This document shows, in pieces, positions 1-9,036 of a stretch of DNA of 64,000 nucleotides. The notes under the pieces were generated by a model that saw nothing but the letters and a program-made list of their open reading frames with translations, searched no databases and was not told where the DNA came from. The translations under genes were made by a program, and so were the position numbers. This DNA comes from Thiotrichales bacterium 19S3-11. Its GTDB lineage: Bacteria; Pseudomonadota; Gammaproteobacteria; Francisellales; Francisellaceae. The stretch is taken from the NCBI GenBank assembly GCA_021713295.1, contig JAKJJU010000006.1:40709-104708 (forward strand), given 5' to 3'. The stretch's first letter is position 1, and each line of letters opens with the position of its first letter.

Positions 1-591
1 GTAACCAATGATCAACAAATTGAAAATGTTTTTAAAGAGTTATCACAAACATGGGATGGCTTAGATGGTATCATTCATTCTGTTGCGTATGCACCAGCTG
101 ATCAATTAAGTGGTGATTTTATTTCTGCAGTTAATCGAGAGGGTTTTAAAGTTGCTCATGATATCAGTGCTTATAGCTTTGCAGCATTAGCTAAGGCCGG
201 AAGAGATATGATGAAAGGGCGAAATGCAGCTTTAGTTACGATGACTTATTTAGGTTCTGAAAGAGCAATGCCAAATTATAATACGATGGGTATTGCAAAA
301 GCATCATTAGAAGCTACAGTACGATATACTGCACTTGCTTTGGGAGAGGATGGAATTAGAGCAAATGCCATATCAGCTGGCCCAATTAGAACATTGGCAG
401 CTTCTGGTATTGGGGACTTCAAAAAGATTTTAGATTATAATACAAAAGTTGCACCATTGAAGAAAAATGTTGATATTATGGAAGTTGGAAATACAGCTGC
501 GTTTTTGTGTTCTGATTTATCTAGCGGCATCACAGGTGAAGTTATTTATGTTGATGCTGGGTATCATTGCGTTAGTATGGGGGCTCTTTAA
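1..591 (+). CDS. fabI: Enoyl-[acyl-carrier-protein] reductase FabI, 5'-truncated by window
   Basis: The reading frame is open from base 1 and gives the last 196 residues of a protein normally about 260 long; the N-terminal NADH-binding Rossmann part lies outside. FabI catalyses the last reduction of each fatty-acid elongation cycle in the cytosol. The visible part carries the family core [10 protein letters not shown] and the catalytic region [18 protein letters not shown], where the tyrosine encoded at 277-279 and the lysine at 298-300 match the Tyr-x6-Lys pair of E. coli FabI. The C-terminus is intact. The next gene starts 7 nt after the stop, so co-transcription is likely. Confidence 0.95.
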   Translation, partial: VTNDQQIENVFKELSQTWDGLDGIIHSVAYAPADQLSGDFISAVNREGFKVAHDISAYSFAALAKAGRDMMKGRNAALVTMTYLGSERAMPNYNTMGIAKASLEATVRYTALALGEDGIRANAISAGPIRTLAASGIGDFKKILDYNTKVAPLKKNVDIMEVGNTAAFLCSDLSSGITGEVIYVDAGYHCVSMGAL

Positions 592-598
592 GTAAATA

Positions 599-1645
599 AT
601 GGATAATATACAATCAAAGGCAAGACAGTTAATTGATACCTATTCGAGTCGGCTGAAAAATCACATCGAGTTACATGGTTTCTGTGGTGAGTTTATTGAA
701 GCGAACTATGAACCTGAATTAGAAAAAACGCGTCTGTTATGTCAGTGCAGAAGTATTTTCTTTTTACTCGATTATGCTGAAATTACCTCCGATAAGACTT
801 ATATTGACCTTGCATTTGAACTCTATATTGTTATTCAAGCTAATTATTTTAACGATCAATCACTAATGTGGAGTCAGTACCCTGGTGGAACATCTAATAC
901 GCTTTATGAATATGCTTTCTTATTTTTAGCTTTATCAAAGCTATATTGTGTTATGCCGGTGGATGAGATTAAACAGGCAGCTGATCGAGTTAATGAAATA
1001 CTTCAGAATAATTATCTATCAATAGAAACGAATTTTAAACAGTTAGAAGATGCATCTGGTAGGTTGTCTCAGAATGCATTGATGCACTTGTTTGAAGCCT
1101 ATCTCGAAGCTTATAAAGTATTTAAAAGCCAATACTATCTTGATATTCTTGAGAAGTTATTAGCACGTTTGATGCAGTTGTTTTATAGCGAACAGTTTAC
1201 GCTTATTAGTGAGTATGCGCCATTAGATAAGCATAATGATGTTTTTGAACCAGGACATTCATTTGAGTGGGCTGCATTATTATTTGAAGCTGAGCATTTG
1301 AACGTTAAAATTCCTGTGAATGTTAAACATCAATTAATTGCACAATCTGCAGAAAAGTTAGGCGTTATTGATTCTAAGTTAGTGGTTACTCAATTTACTG
1401 CAAAGGGTGATCTTGATCAGGAGCGTTACCGTATTTGGCCGTTATTTGAACGTTTAAGATATTATGCAATGACGAAAAATAAGGCAATGATTGATGCGAA
1501 TTTTAAGCCATTTATAGCGTTATATTTTGATAAAAATGATTTTCCAATTGAATATGTTGATCATAAGCTTGAAGCAGATTTTAGACATATAAAAGCAACT
1601 ACTTCTTATCATTTGATTAATTGTTTTAAATATTTATTAATATAA
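599..1645 (+). CDS. AGE-family (N-acylglucosamine 2-epimerase-like) sugar epimerase/isomerase
   Basis: The 348-residue protein has the spacing and motifs of the alpha6/alpha6-barrel AGE superfamily, whose members epimerise or isomerise free sugars such as N-acetylglucosamine/N-acetylmannosamine, mannose/glucose or cellobiose. Visible signatures are RLLCQCRSIFFLLDYA near residue 42, LYEYAFLFLALSKLY near 101, NALMHLFEAYLEAY near 160, EPGHSFEWAALL near 217 and RIWPLFERLRYYA near 280. The GH-x-FEW segment is a hallmark of the active site. There is no signal peptide, so the protein is cytosolic. It directly follows fabI, which does not explain its substrate. The substrate cannot be decided from sequence alone. 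Confidence 0.75.
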   Translation: MDNIQSKARQLIDTYSSRLKNHIELHGFCGEFIEANYEPELEKTRLLCQCRSIFFLLDYAEITSDKTYIDLAFELYIVIQANYFNDQSLMWSQYPGGTSNTLYEYAFLFLALSKLYCVMPVDEIKQAADRVNEILQNNYLSIETNFKQLEDASGRLSQNALMHLFEAYLEAYKVFKSQYYLDILEKLLARLMQLFYSEQFTLISEYAPLDKHNDVFEPGHSFEWAALLFEAEHLNVKIPVNVKHQLIAQSAEKLGVIDSKLVVTQFTAKGDLDQERYRIWPLFERLRYYAMTKNKAMIDANFKPFIALYFDKNDFPIEYVDHKLEADFRHIKATTSYHLINCFKYLLI

Positions 1646-1788
1646 AATCAAAGTCAGATTGTCGAACTATAATTACTAATGATATGCATAAATGTAGTAT
1701 AAAAAATTTAAATTATTAAAGAAATTATTTTATTTTCGTCTATACTATGCACGAAATATTAACGACTTTATTGATAGAGGAATACAAA

Positions 1789-2619
1789 ATGAAATTTAAA
1801 TCACTGGTTTTTGTGATTGCTTCAACCGTCCTAGTATCAAATGTTTATGCAGATAATACTGCTGGCAGTTCTAGTGATACAGATACTGATACAGATCAAA
1901 CGCTTGATAATCAAGATAAACCAAATACTTGGGGTATAGGCGTTGCGGGTTTGATATCACCTGTCCCTTATAAAGATACTTCTTCTACTATTTTGCCTTT
2001 GCCTGTTATTAGCTATCAGGGAGAAAATTTAAGAATATCTGGGCCATTTATTAGTTATAAATTTCTAAACTATGAATATGCAAAAACTTCCGTTCAAGCC
2101 TATTTATATCCTGAGCATTTTCGTTCAAATAAATCAACGGATTCTCAAATGCAACAATTGGATAATAGAAACTATATTGTTATGGGTGGGATTAATCAGA
2201 AATTTTTAAGCCCATATGGTATTTTTAACTTTTCATTTAATATTGATATGACTGGCCAATCGAATGGCTTTAGCATTATTTCGCGATATAATATCCCATT
2301 TGTATTTAATAAAGTATTTGGTGATGACCGTTTAGTATTTAATCCAGGTATTGGACTTCAGTATAGCAGTCATTTATTAACTAATTATTATTATGGTATT
2401 TCTTCTTCTGAGACAAATAGCTCTGGGTTACCGACGTATCATCCAGATGGTTCATTTTCACCGTTTATTAGTTTGACGACAGCTTATTCATTTGCTGGTC
2501 ATTGGACACTAGCTTTGATAAATACAGTGACAAGGTTAGATAACACAGTTTATGACAGTCCTATGGTAGAAAAGCGTTATATTGTTACAACTTATGGTTC
2601 AGTTGTATATAAATTCTAA
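1789..2619 (+). CDS. MipA/OmpV-family outer-membrane protein
   Basis: An upstream in-frame ATG at 1747 exists, but ATG 1789 is preferred: it has AGAGG at 1776-1780 and opens a clean signal peptide ending in VYA before DNTAGSS. The mature protein starts with a Ser/Asp/Thr-rich linker, then GIGVAGLISPVPYKD and alternating polar/hydrophobic strands with Gly/Tyr, as in MipA/OmpV beta-barrels. It ends in VVYKF, the terminal aromatic residue expected for outer-membrane insertion. The family is associated with murein hydrolase scaffolding or osmoregulated porin-like roles; the exact role here is unknown. It converges with the exporter operon, 5 nt apart. Confidence 0.75.
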   Translation: MKFKSLVFVIASTVLVSNVYADNTAGSSSDTDTDTDQTLDNQDKPNTWGIGVAGLISPVPYKDTSSTILPLPVISYQGENLRISGPFISYKFLNYEYAKTSVQAYLYPEHFRSNKSTDSQMQQLDNRNYIVMGGINQKFLSPYGIFNFSFNIDMTGQSNGFSIISRYNIPFVFNKVFGDDRLVFNPGIGLQYSSHLLTNYYYGISSSETNSSGLPTYHPDGSFSPFISLTTAYSFAGHWTLALINTVTRLDNTVYDSPMVEKRYIVTTYGSVVYKF

Positions 2620-2624
2620 GAATG

Positions 2625-3758
2625 CTATAACGTTTTTTTATATCGAATTAACGTAATAGTACCCATAACAAGCATAAATATGATCAGGGGAATGATATCC
2701 ATACCGACAATACTGATATCATTTCCTTTTAAAATAATACCTCTGACAATTCGCAAGTAACTAGTCAACGGTAAGATATTGCCTAAATATTGCGCCCATT
2801 GTGGCATTCCATAAAAAGGAAACATAAAGCCAGAAAGTAATATTGATGGTAGAAAAAAGAAAAAGGTCATTTGAATAGCTTGTAGTTGAGTTTTTGCAAG
2901 CGTTGAGAAAGTTACACCAACGGTTAAATTAGCTAGGATAAAAGGCAATGTGGCGATTATTAGTAATGCAAGGTTACCCTGTATTGGAACGTAAAATAAA
3001 AATTTTGCAGCTAATAAAATTAGAGCTAACTGAATATAACCAACAATGATATAAGGTGTGATTTTACCTAAAATAACTTCAAATGATCTAGCTGGAGTTG
3101 CCAATAAACTTTCAATTGTCCCTGTTTCTCTTTCTTTAGTAATTGCAAGTGAGGTAATCATTGTCATTGTCATGGTTAAAATGACTCCAATCAACCCAGG
3201 GATGATATTATATTGAGTAATGGCTTCAGGATTATATTTAGCATGGGTGATTACTTCAAAAGGTTTAATATTCGGTGCTAAATAGCCTAAATTATGATCC
3301 TGTGAAATGCTTTGATAAGTGCGATTGGTTAATTCATTGAGTGCATTTAATGCATAGGGTGTTGAAGCTGGATCCGCTGCATCAGCAACAACTAACATTT
3401 GTGGTGTCTCTCCTCGAATAATACCACGTGTAAAATTAGCAGGAATTTGAATAATGAATTGAATTTTACCTTGTGCAAGCTGTTCATTTGCTCGCTGGGG
3501 TGAGAGGTTGCTGTATTCTAAATTAAAATAATTAGTATTCTTAATAGAAGAGATGATTTCACGTGTTATAGGGGATGGGTCATAATTTAATACAGCCGTT
3601 GGTAGGTGTTTTGGATTGACGTTAATAGCATAGCCAAAAATAATTATTTGAATCAGTGGAATAATCACGATCATTCCAATTGTGACAGGATCACGACGCA
3701 TTTGGATAAATTCTTTGATTAAAATTGCCATAAAGCGATTAAAACTAAACCATTTCAT
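2625..3758 (-). CDS. ABC-2 type exporter permease (YbhR/YhhJ-like)
   Basis: The 377-residue integral membrane protein has one N-terminal membrane segment (MIVIIPLIQIIIFGYAINV), a periplasmic domain of about 140 residues, then five membrane segments in the C-terminal half including TKERETGTIESLLATPAR, the cytoplasmic coupling helix typical of ABC-2 permeases. Its start overlaps the ATPase stop by 4 nt, so translation is coupled. With the upstream ATPase and membrane-fusion lipoprotein it forms a complete inner-membrane exporter for drugs or other hydrophobic compounds. Only one permease gene is present, while E. coli ybhFSR has two, so a homodimer is likely. Confidence 0.88.
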   Translation of the reverse strand: MKWFSFNRFMAILIKEFIQMRRDPVTIGMIVIIPLIQIIIFGYAINVNPKHLPTAVLNYDPSPITREIISSIKNTNYFNLEYSNLSPQRANEQLAQGKIQFIIQIPANFTRGIIRGETPQMLVVADAADPASTPYALNALNELTNRTYQSISQDHNLGYLAPNIKPFEVITHAKYNPEAITQYNIIPGLIGVILTMTMTMITSLAITKERETGTIESLLATPARSFEVILGKITPYIIVGYIQLALILLAAKFLFYVPIQGNLALLIIATLPFILANLTVGVTFSTLAKTQLQAIQMTFFFFLPSILLSGFMFPFYGMPQWAQYLGNILPLTSYLRIVRGIILKGNDISIVGMDIIPLIIFMLVMGTITLIRYKKTL

Positions 3759-4672
3759 TGGCTCTTCCCTGCATGATCTTTCATAAGAAATATAAAAACA
3801 TCTTCTAATGATGGCATTATTTTTGTCAGTTTCAGTTGAGGCTGGATGGTTTTCTTAATTATTGCTTCATAGTTATGATGAGTTTGGTAGCTAATATGTA
3901 GGGAGCGTCCAAAACGAACGCATTGAATTTCTTTATAGCTAGATAGTGCATTAACGATTGGGGTTAGCTGATCCCCTTCAATTAACCAAGTTACTATTGC
4001 AGATTCGTTAATGATTGATTCAGCTGTGCCATAGGTTAATAATTTACCATAAACAATATAGGCAAGTTTTGTACATCTTTCTGCTTCATCCATATAGTGG
4101 GTGCTGACAAGTGTTGTTACACCAGACTGAGCTAATAAATGAATATGATCCCAGAATTCACGCCTTGCTTGAGGATCAACACCTGCTGTGGGCTCATCCA
4201 GTAATAAAAGTTCAGGATTATGAATGGTAGCGGCAGCTAATGCTAACCGCTGTTTCCAGCCACCTGATAATGTACCAGCTAACTGATTTTTACGCATAGC
4301 TGTGAAATGTAGTCTTTCAATTGCTTCTAAGGCAGCCATTTTGGGTTGTTTAACGCCGTATAGTCGTGCCATAAAATGTAGGTTTTCAAAAACAGTTAAA
4401 TCTTTATGTAGAGAAAAGTGCTGTGTCATATAACCAACTTTTGTTTTTATGGCTTCAGTATCTTTAATAATGTCATATCCAAGGCAATGACCTGTACCAG
4501 AATCTGGAATTAGTAACCCGCAAAGCATACGAATAGTAGTCGTTTTGCCAGAGCCATTTGGCCCTAAAAAGCCATAAACTTCACCACGATCAATTTTAAG
4601 GTTTACACGATCAACGACACATTTGTGATTGAATGATTTAGTTAACGCTTGAACATCAATAACGGTATCCAT
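3755..4672 (-). CDS. ABC exporter ATP-binding subunit (YbhF-like)
   Basis: A single nucleotide-binding domain of 305 residues energises the permease encoded next to it. Walker A is GPNGSGKTT at residues 37-45, the signature is LSGGWKQRLALA near 140, and Walker B LLLLDEPTAGVDP is near 160. YMDEAERC follows the switch histidine (VSTHYMDE). The last ~85 residues form the regulatory tail usual in DrrA-type ATPases. E. coli YbhF contains two such domains in one chain, while this protein has one, consistent with a homodimer. It lies 11 nt downstream of the HlyD gene. Confidence 0.9.
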   Translation of the reverse strand: MDTVIDVQALTKSFNHKCVVDRVNLKIDRGEVYGFLGPNGSGKTTTIRMLCGLLIPDSGTGHCLGYDIIKDTEAIKTKVGYMTQHFSLHKDLTVFENLHFMARLYGVKQPKMAALEAIERLHFTAMRKNQLAGTLSGGWKQRLALAAATIHNPELLLLDEPTAGVDPQARREFWDHIHLLAQSGVTTLVSTHYMDEAERCTKLAYIVYGKLLTYGTAESIINESAIVTWLIEGDQLTPIVNALSSYKEIQCVRFGRSLHISYQTHHNYEAIIKKTIQPQLKLTKIMPSLEDVFIFLMKDHAGKSQ

Positions 4673-4683
4673 ATCACAAGCCT

Positions 4684-5640
4684 TTATATTTTGACACTAA
4701 TTGGTTGCCCTGGGTGTATTTGATCGAGTTCATTTTGTTTGGGTCTTGCTTCTATTCTAAATACAAGATCTTTGCGAGATGACTGACTATAAATAACCGG
4801 AGGTGTATATTCAGCAATATCAGAAATAAAGCTTACAGTTGCATTAAAAGCTTTAGGTTGTCCATCCATAAAAAATGAAATTTTCTGACCAAGTTTTATT
4901 TTAGACAATAAAGGTTCAGGCAGGAAAAAGATAACTTTTATTTGGCTTGGTACAAGAATGGAAGCAATAGGGCGATCATTGGCTATACGTTCACCTGTCC
5001 ATATATAAATATCATAGATATGGCCATTTCTTGGTGCAGTGACTGTTGTTTGATTTAGATACCATTTTTGGTAAAGTTGATTATAGTTTGCAGCTTGTTG
5101 ATTTGCTATGGATGCTTCTATTTGTAGCTTTCTAGCTGGTGAAGTTAACGTTATCAACTGGCTATGTGTATTTGCTAATTCTGCATCTGACTGTAGCGCA
5201 TTACTATGGACTTGATCATAATCTTGTTGTGACATGCTATCGGTTTGAACTAAATAGGCAGCACGTTTTAAATAAGCATTGTAGAAATTTTCATTAGCTT
5301 TTGCTTTCTCTACTTGTGATTGTGTGCTTTCAATAACAGATTGCCGTGTTTCACCTGTTTCTAAATCTACGGTGTTAAATTTTGCTGCCTCTGTTTCAGC
5401 AATTGCTTGTTGATAATTTTGCCGATAAGGTTCAGGATCTAGTTGGGCTATAAGCTGTCCTTGTTTAATTACTTGTCCTCTTTGTATTGGTAGTTCTTTA
5501 ACTAACCCACCTGAAGGTGAAGAAATATAAACCAAGTCCGCTTCAATGTAACCATTAATAGTCTTATCACCATCACCTGAGCAGCCATTTAACAAAAATA
5601 GTGCGCATAAGGTTATCAGTAATTTCTTAATTGGTAGCAT
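4684..5640 (-). CDS. HlyD/YbhG-family membrane-fusion lipoprotein
   Basis: The 318-residue protein begins with a lipoprotein signal peptide ending in the lipobox LLNGC, so it is probably a lipid-anchored periplasmic adaptor. It then shows the biotinyl-lipoyl-like half motif GGLVKELPIQRGQVIKQGQLIAQLD, a long Gln/Ala-rich alpha-hairpin (residues ~75-180), the second lipoyl half TVTAPRNGHIYDIYIWTGERI, and beta-barrel domains. This is the architecture of adaptors that connect inner-membrane ABC-2 pumps to an outer-membrane channel. It is first in the minus-strand three-gene operon. No outer-membrane channel gene is adjacent. Confidence 0.88.
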   Translation of the reverse strand: MLPIKKLLITLCALFLLNGCSGDGDKTINGYIEADLVYISSPSGGLVKELPIQRGQVIKQGQLIAQLDPEPYRQNYQQAIAETEAAKFNTVDLETGETRQSVIESTQSQVEKAKANENFYNAYLKRAAYLVQTDSMSQQDYDQVHSNALQSDAELANTHSQLITLTSPARKLQIEASIANQQAANYNQLYQKWYLNQTTVTAPRNGHIYDIYIWTGERIANDRPIASILVPSQIKVIFFLPEPLLSKIKLGQKISFFMDGQPKAFNATVSFISDIAEYTPPVIYSQSSRKDLVFRIEARPKQNELDQIHPGQPISVKI

Positions 5641-5686
5641 TAGAAATCTATATCCTTATTTGTCTTTATAATTAAGTGATCCTTGA

Positions 5687-6352
5687 TTAACTGATGGTAT
5701 CATTATTAGCCATTTTATTCATGTGTATTTTACTAATCAAACCACTATTTGTTAAATAAATGTCATATTGGGTATGATTAATTAATGGCATAAAAACGGC
5801 ATTGCCATATTTAGCTTCAACAAATAATGACGTTATTTTTGGATAATCAGTTAAAACTTGCCAGAGATCAATGCTTGAGTCTTGTGCAATAGGATAGATT
5901 GTTTTATGTAAGTTTTTTTCCATTTCAATACTATTATAAATGCCACTTAAAGTGCCTAAGCGATATAATGGTTTTAAATCAAAAAATCTAAGCCAAGGCT
6001 TTAGTTGAATGACTTGCGCACTAAACATCCATTGATCACCAGAAATATGATAGCAGTGATTTGCTTTATCTTGATGATTGGTGACTAATTTCAGATTAAT
6101 GCAGTAATCATGTGTGTCTTTTTTAATAATATACAGGCTCGCAATTAGCGTATTTTCTGATGCGCTTTGCCATTGACTTGTTGCAATAGAGAATAAAAAT
6201 AATACGCTAGCTAAGATTGAAAAAATAAGCGTGCTCATTAAGTATTTTAGGGTAGCTATTGTTTTTGCTTGAAAGGCTGATCGTATGATTTTATAAAATG
6301 TATATATAGCACATAATGTAAATAGTAAGCATATAATTTTGATAATAACCAC
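5687..6352 (-). CDS. Two-helix membrane protein of unknown function
   Basis: The 221-residue product has two N-terminal membrane helices (residues ~3-20 and ~38-60) followed by an extracytoplasmic domain of about 160 residues. It resembles a conserved gammaproteobacterial family of unknown role with a GDQW...KPW...YRLGTLSG core; this is recalled similarity, not tested. The start is GTG at 6352 with GAGG six bases upstream; an ATG overlapping it is out of frame. It lies between the exporter operon and a ferredoxin-like gene, with no functional hint from context. Confidence 0.6.
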   Translation of the reverse strand: MVIIKIICLLFTLCAIYTFYKIIRSAFQAKTIATLKYLMSTLIFSILASVLFLFSIATSQWQSASENTLIASLYIIKKDTHDYCINLKLVTNHQDKANHCYHISGDQWMFSAQVIQLKPWLRFFDLKPLYRLGTLSGIYNSIEMEKNLHKTIYPIAQDSSIDLWQVLTDYPKITSLFVEAKYGNAVFMPLINHTQYDIYLTNSGLISKIHMNKMANNDTIS

Positions 6353-6379
6353 ATGAAACCTCAGGCCACTGAAATAGAG

Positions 6380-6736
6380 TTAGTTTTTATTATCTAACTT
6401 TAGCAGATAATCTGTCACAATATTACCGTTAATCAGATGTTCTTGAATTATTTTTTCTAAAACTTCTTCACTACAGGAGTGATACCAAATACCCTCAGGA
6501 TATACAACCGCAATAGGGCCGTTTTGACAAACTCTGAGACAATTCGCTTTAGTTCTATAGATATGGCCTTGTTGACTTAAATTCAATTCTTGTAAGCGAC
6601 GCTTTAGGTAGTTCCAAGATTGTATTGATTGTTGATGATTGCAGCATTTGGGTTTGGATTGGTCACAACATAAGAATATATGATGTTTTATATTTTTGAT
6701 TCCTAACTTTTTTATTTTTTCATCTAACGCTAACAT
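6380..6736 (-). CDS. Thioredoxin-like [2Fe-2S] ferredoxin
   Basis: The 118-residue cytosolic protein has the thioredoxin-like [2Fe-2S] ferredoxin layout: [14 protein letters not shown] provides the first cysteines after a beta strand, and [21 protein letters not shown] provides the C-x3-C pair and the following strand. These four ligands hold a [2Fe-2S] cluster in the family. Extra cysteines at CC/CC make the exact ligand assignment uncertain. Proteins of this kind transfer electrons or are fused to or associated with oxidoreductases; the partner here is not visible. Confidence 0.8.
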   Translation of the reverse strand: MLALDEKIKKLGIKNIKHHIFLCCDQSKPKCCNHQQSIQSWNYLKRRLQELNLSQQGHIYRTKANCLRVCQNGPIAVVYPEGIWYHSCSEEVLEKIIQEHLINGNIVTDYLLKLDNKN

Positions 6737-6834
6737 GATAATAATTCCTAAATTTGCATTTCATAAATTTTTTAATTGAGCTATGATAGCAGATTCCCAC
6801 AACAACATAAACTAACTAAAAGAGGATGATAGTT

Positions 6835-8184
6835 ATGTATACCAATTATCTAGCATTAATTGTGCTAGGCATTATATTAATCGTATTTGGCATTTTGCAA
6901 AAAAAGAAAGTCAGTTTTGCAACGCGTTCATTATTATCGTTGGTTGTTGGGTTGTTGTTTGGTCTATGTTGCAAGTTTTCATCCTCACTTGCAAGCGATC
7001 AGTCAGTGATCATGCAAGTTTTAGCATTTATCGGTGATTTGTATTTAAATCTTATCAAAATGCTAGTGATACCGTTAGTGTTTACAGCCATTGTCCATGC
7101 TGTTGTTAATATGCGTCATCAACAGGGCGAGTATTTAACAAAAGTTGCGATTAAAATCGTAGCTATTTTATTAATTACAACAGGAATTTCAGCTTTTATT
7201 GCTTTTGCTTTGGGTGTTTCATTAAATATTGGTCATGGTTTTAGTATTCCAAGTGAAATATGGCAGCCGAATCATGTCAATCCAGGTATTTTAGGAACAT
7301 TGCTTGAGATGTTACCGACTAATCCTGTTGCAATTATGGTTAATGGAAATGTTATGGCGCTCGTTATCTTTGCTTTATTGATTGGCATTGCATCATTGCG
7401 TGCTTACAGAGAAAATAAAGTATTAGCTGAGCCATTTATTAATTTTATTCACTCTGCCTTTGATGTGATAAAGAAGTTAGCGAATATGGTAATTGGTTTA
7501 ACCCCTTATGGTGTTGTCGCATTAATTGCACATACGGTTATGTTGCAAGGGGTTTCTTCTTTAGTGACGATGCTTTCATTTATCGGTGTAATTTATCTAG
7601 CATTAGTATTGGTGTTAATAATGCATACGTTGATGTTGTTAGCCGTTGGCAGAAATCCAATTACTTATTTCAAAGCGGTTTATCGTGCATTACTCGTTGC
7701 ATTTACAACGCGTTCCAGTTTTGGAACACTTCCCTTTACCATGGATGCATTAAGAAGGCTTGGTGTGAATGATGGGATAGCAAATTTTGCACCAGGGGTT
7801 GGTGCAACAATTGGTATGAATGCTTGTGCTGGTGTTTTTCCTGCAATGCTTGTTGTATTGACGATGGTAGCATCAGGTTACCCTATTTCATGGGAGTACT
7901 ACATTATTGTGCCATTGGTTAGTATGTTAGCTTCAATGGGTGTTTCTGGGATTCCAGGCACGGCCTATATTGCTGCTGGAGTCATGTTAACAACATTGGG
8001 TTTACCATACACTTATGTAGCTTGGGCAATTGCTGTTGATGCCATATTAGATATGGGACGTACTATGACTAACATTAACGGTGTGATGGTTGCTGCGGTA
8101 GTAACGGACGCAACAACAAAAGTTGATGAAAATCCCTTTGATGTATCTGATGATAATACCTTAGAGGCAAACCTTGCTAAATAA
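6835..8184 (+). CDS. Dicarboxylate/amino acid:cation symporter, TcyP (L-cystine) type
   Basis: ATG 6835 is preferred over ATG 6826 because AGAGG at 6821-6825 abuts the earlier codon but is 9 nt from the later one. The 449-residue multi-span protein belongs to the DAACS (GltP/DctA/TcyP) fold. Landmarks are PLVFTAIV in the third helix, VAFTTRSSFGTLP (the serine-rich HP1 hairpin), GATIGMNACAGVFPAML, and the substrate/cation region DAILDMGRTMTNINGV. The ATIGxNxCAGxYPAML and LIDMGRTALNxxG forms fit the L-cystine transporter TcyP better than C4-dicarboxylate carriers, so cystine uptake is the best guess. It appears monocistronic. Confidence 0.8.
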   Translation: MYTNYLALIVLGIILIVFGILQKKKVSFATRSLLSLVVGLLFGLCCKFSSSLASDQSVIMQVLAFIGDLYLNLIKMLVIPLVFTAIVHAVVNMRHQQGEYLTKVAIKIVAILLITTGISAFIAFALGVSLNIGHGFSIPSEIWQPNHVNPGILGTLLEMLPTNPVAIMVNGNVMALVIFALLIGIASLRAYRENKVLAEPFINFIHSAFDVIKKLANMVIGLTPYGVVALIAHTVMLQGVSSLVTMLSFIGVIYLALVLVLIMHTLMLLAVGRNPITYFKAVYRALLVAFTTRSSFGTLPFTMDALRRLGVNDGIANFAPGVGATIGMNACAGVFPAMLVVLTMVASGYPISWEYYIIVPLVSMLASMGVSGIPGTAYIAAGVMLTTLGLPYTYVAWAIAVDAILDMGRTMTNINGVMVAAVVTDATTKVDENPFDVSDDNTLEANLAK

Positions 8185-8206
8185 CTGATAAACGGTTAAT
8201 TAATTG

Positions 8207-8234
8207 TTGACATCACTTGTCAGTGACTTATAAT
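8207..8234 (+). promoter_or_regulatory. Sigma-70 promoter of tRNA-Lys
   Basis: A consensus -35 TTGACA at 8207-8212 and consensus TATAAT at 8229-8234 are separated by 16 nt. The mature tRNA starts 12 nt after the -10 box, so the transcript would begin only a few bases before the tRNA. Confidence 0.85.
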
Positions 8235-8245
8235 GACATCCCGTT

Positions 8246-8321
8246 GGGTCGTTAGCTCAGTCGGTAGAGCAGCTGGCTTTTAACCAGTTGGTCATAGGTT
8301 CGAATCCTATACGACCCACCA
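8246..8321 (+). tRNA. tRNA-Lys (anticodon TTT)
   Basis: The 76-nt cloverleaf reads directly. The acceptor arms GGGTCGT and ACGACCC pair, the D arm contains AGCTCAGTCGGTAGAGC, the anticodon arm CTGGC-TTTTAAC-CAG presents TTT, the T arm contains GGTTCGAATCC, and CCA is encoded. The variable loop is short. A consensus promoter lies immediately upstream; no other tRNA follows. Confidence 0.97.
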
Positions 8322-8537
8322 TTTTTCAGTGTTTTTGAGCTTCTTAAAGTGTAATTACAAATTATAATTATTTCATAGTATGTTATCGATTTATATACAA
8401 AAAAGTTATTTTTTAGTAAAAAACGTTACAATACAGCTATCTTGGTAACTTTTTTTGTGTATTCAATTTTGCTAAACTATTAATCGACAAAGATTATATT
8501 AGATAATAACAATAAGATAGTTAAGAGGATAGTAAAA

Positions 8538-8948
8538 ATGGCTCAAGATATTAAACAACTTATTGAACAATGGTTACAAAACCCAAGCATGTCATTTAAT
8601 CATATTCCATTTGATATTCTTCAAATTATATTACGCAAAGCAATGGGATCTCCTATTTTATCAAGTGAATTAAGAAATAAATTATACCAACAAATGATGG
8701 CAACTGGTGATTTAAGTGCTATGCAAGTAGCGATGTTAGAACAACAATATTCACAGTTAAATCAGCAAAGTCTAAATAAATTTCATATTGATAATGTATT
8801 ATTTCAAGCTCGTAAAGAGTATGAAGAAAATAAAGCGAAAGAAAATGAAAGAAAGCGGGAAGAAGAAGATCTTTTCTTGAAGCAAAAAGAAGAACAAAAT
8901 AAAGAAAAAACCGCTGAACAAGCACAAATGACGGGTTCTAAAAAGTAG
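8538..8948 (+). CDS. Small charged protein of unknown function
   Basis: The 136-residue protein is not recognised. Residues 1-75 are predicted helical and moderately hydrophobic (IKQLIEQWLQNPSM, FDILQIILRKAMGSP). Residues 90-136 are almost entirely Lys/Glu/Gln/Arg, such as ENKAKENERKREEEDLF, and probably form a charged single helix or coiled coil. There is no signal peptide. AAGAGGA precedes the ATG. It lies 88 nt upstream of hrpA on the same strand. The 216 nt between the tRNA and this gene are AT-rich with no further recognisable element. Confidence 0.55.
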   Translation: MAQDIKQLIEQWLQNPSMSFNHIPFDILQIILRKAMGSPILSSELRNKLYQQMMATGDLSAMQVAMLEQQYSQLNQQSLNKFHIDNVLFQARKEYEENKAKENERKREEEDLFLKQKEEQNKEKTAEQAQMTGSKK

Positions 8949-9036
8949 AATAGGGAAATTCGTTTAAGTTAATAGTCGTTGTCTTTATTATCTGTTATTA
9001 TTTAGCCATTATTTATATTAAAAATACGATATTAAA

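Noticed and set aside
8246..8321. tRNA-Lys as an integration site for an island
   Set aside because: No repeat of the tRNA 3' end and no integrase were seen downstream; the following genes are ordinary.
8719..8925. Minus-strand 68-codon frame opposite the small charged protein
   Set aside because: It is the shadow of a Lys/Glu-rich sense frame and has no ribosome-binding site.
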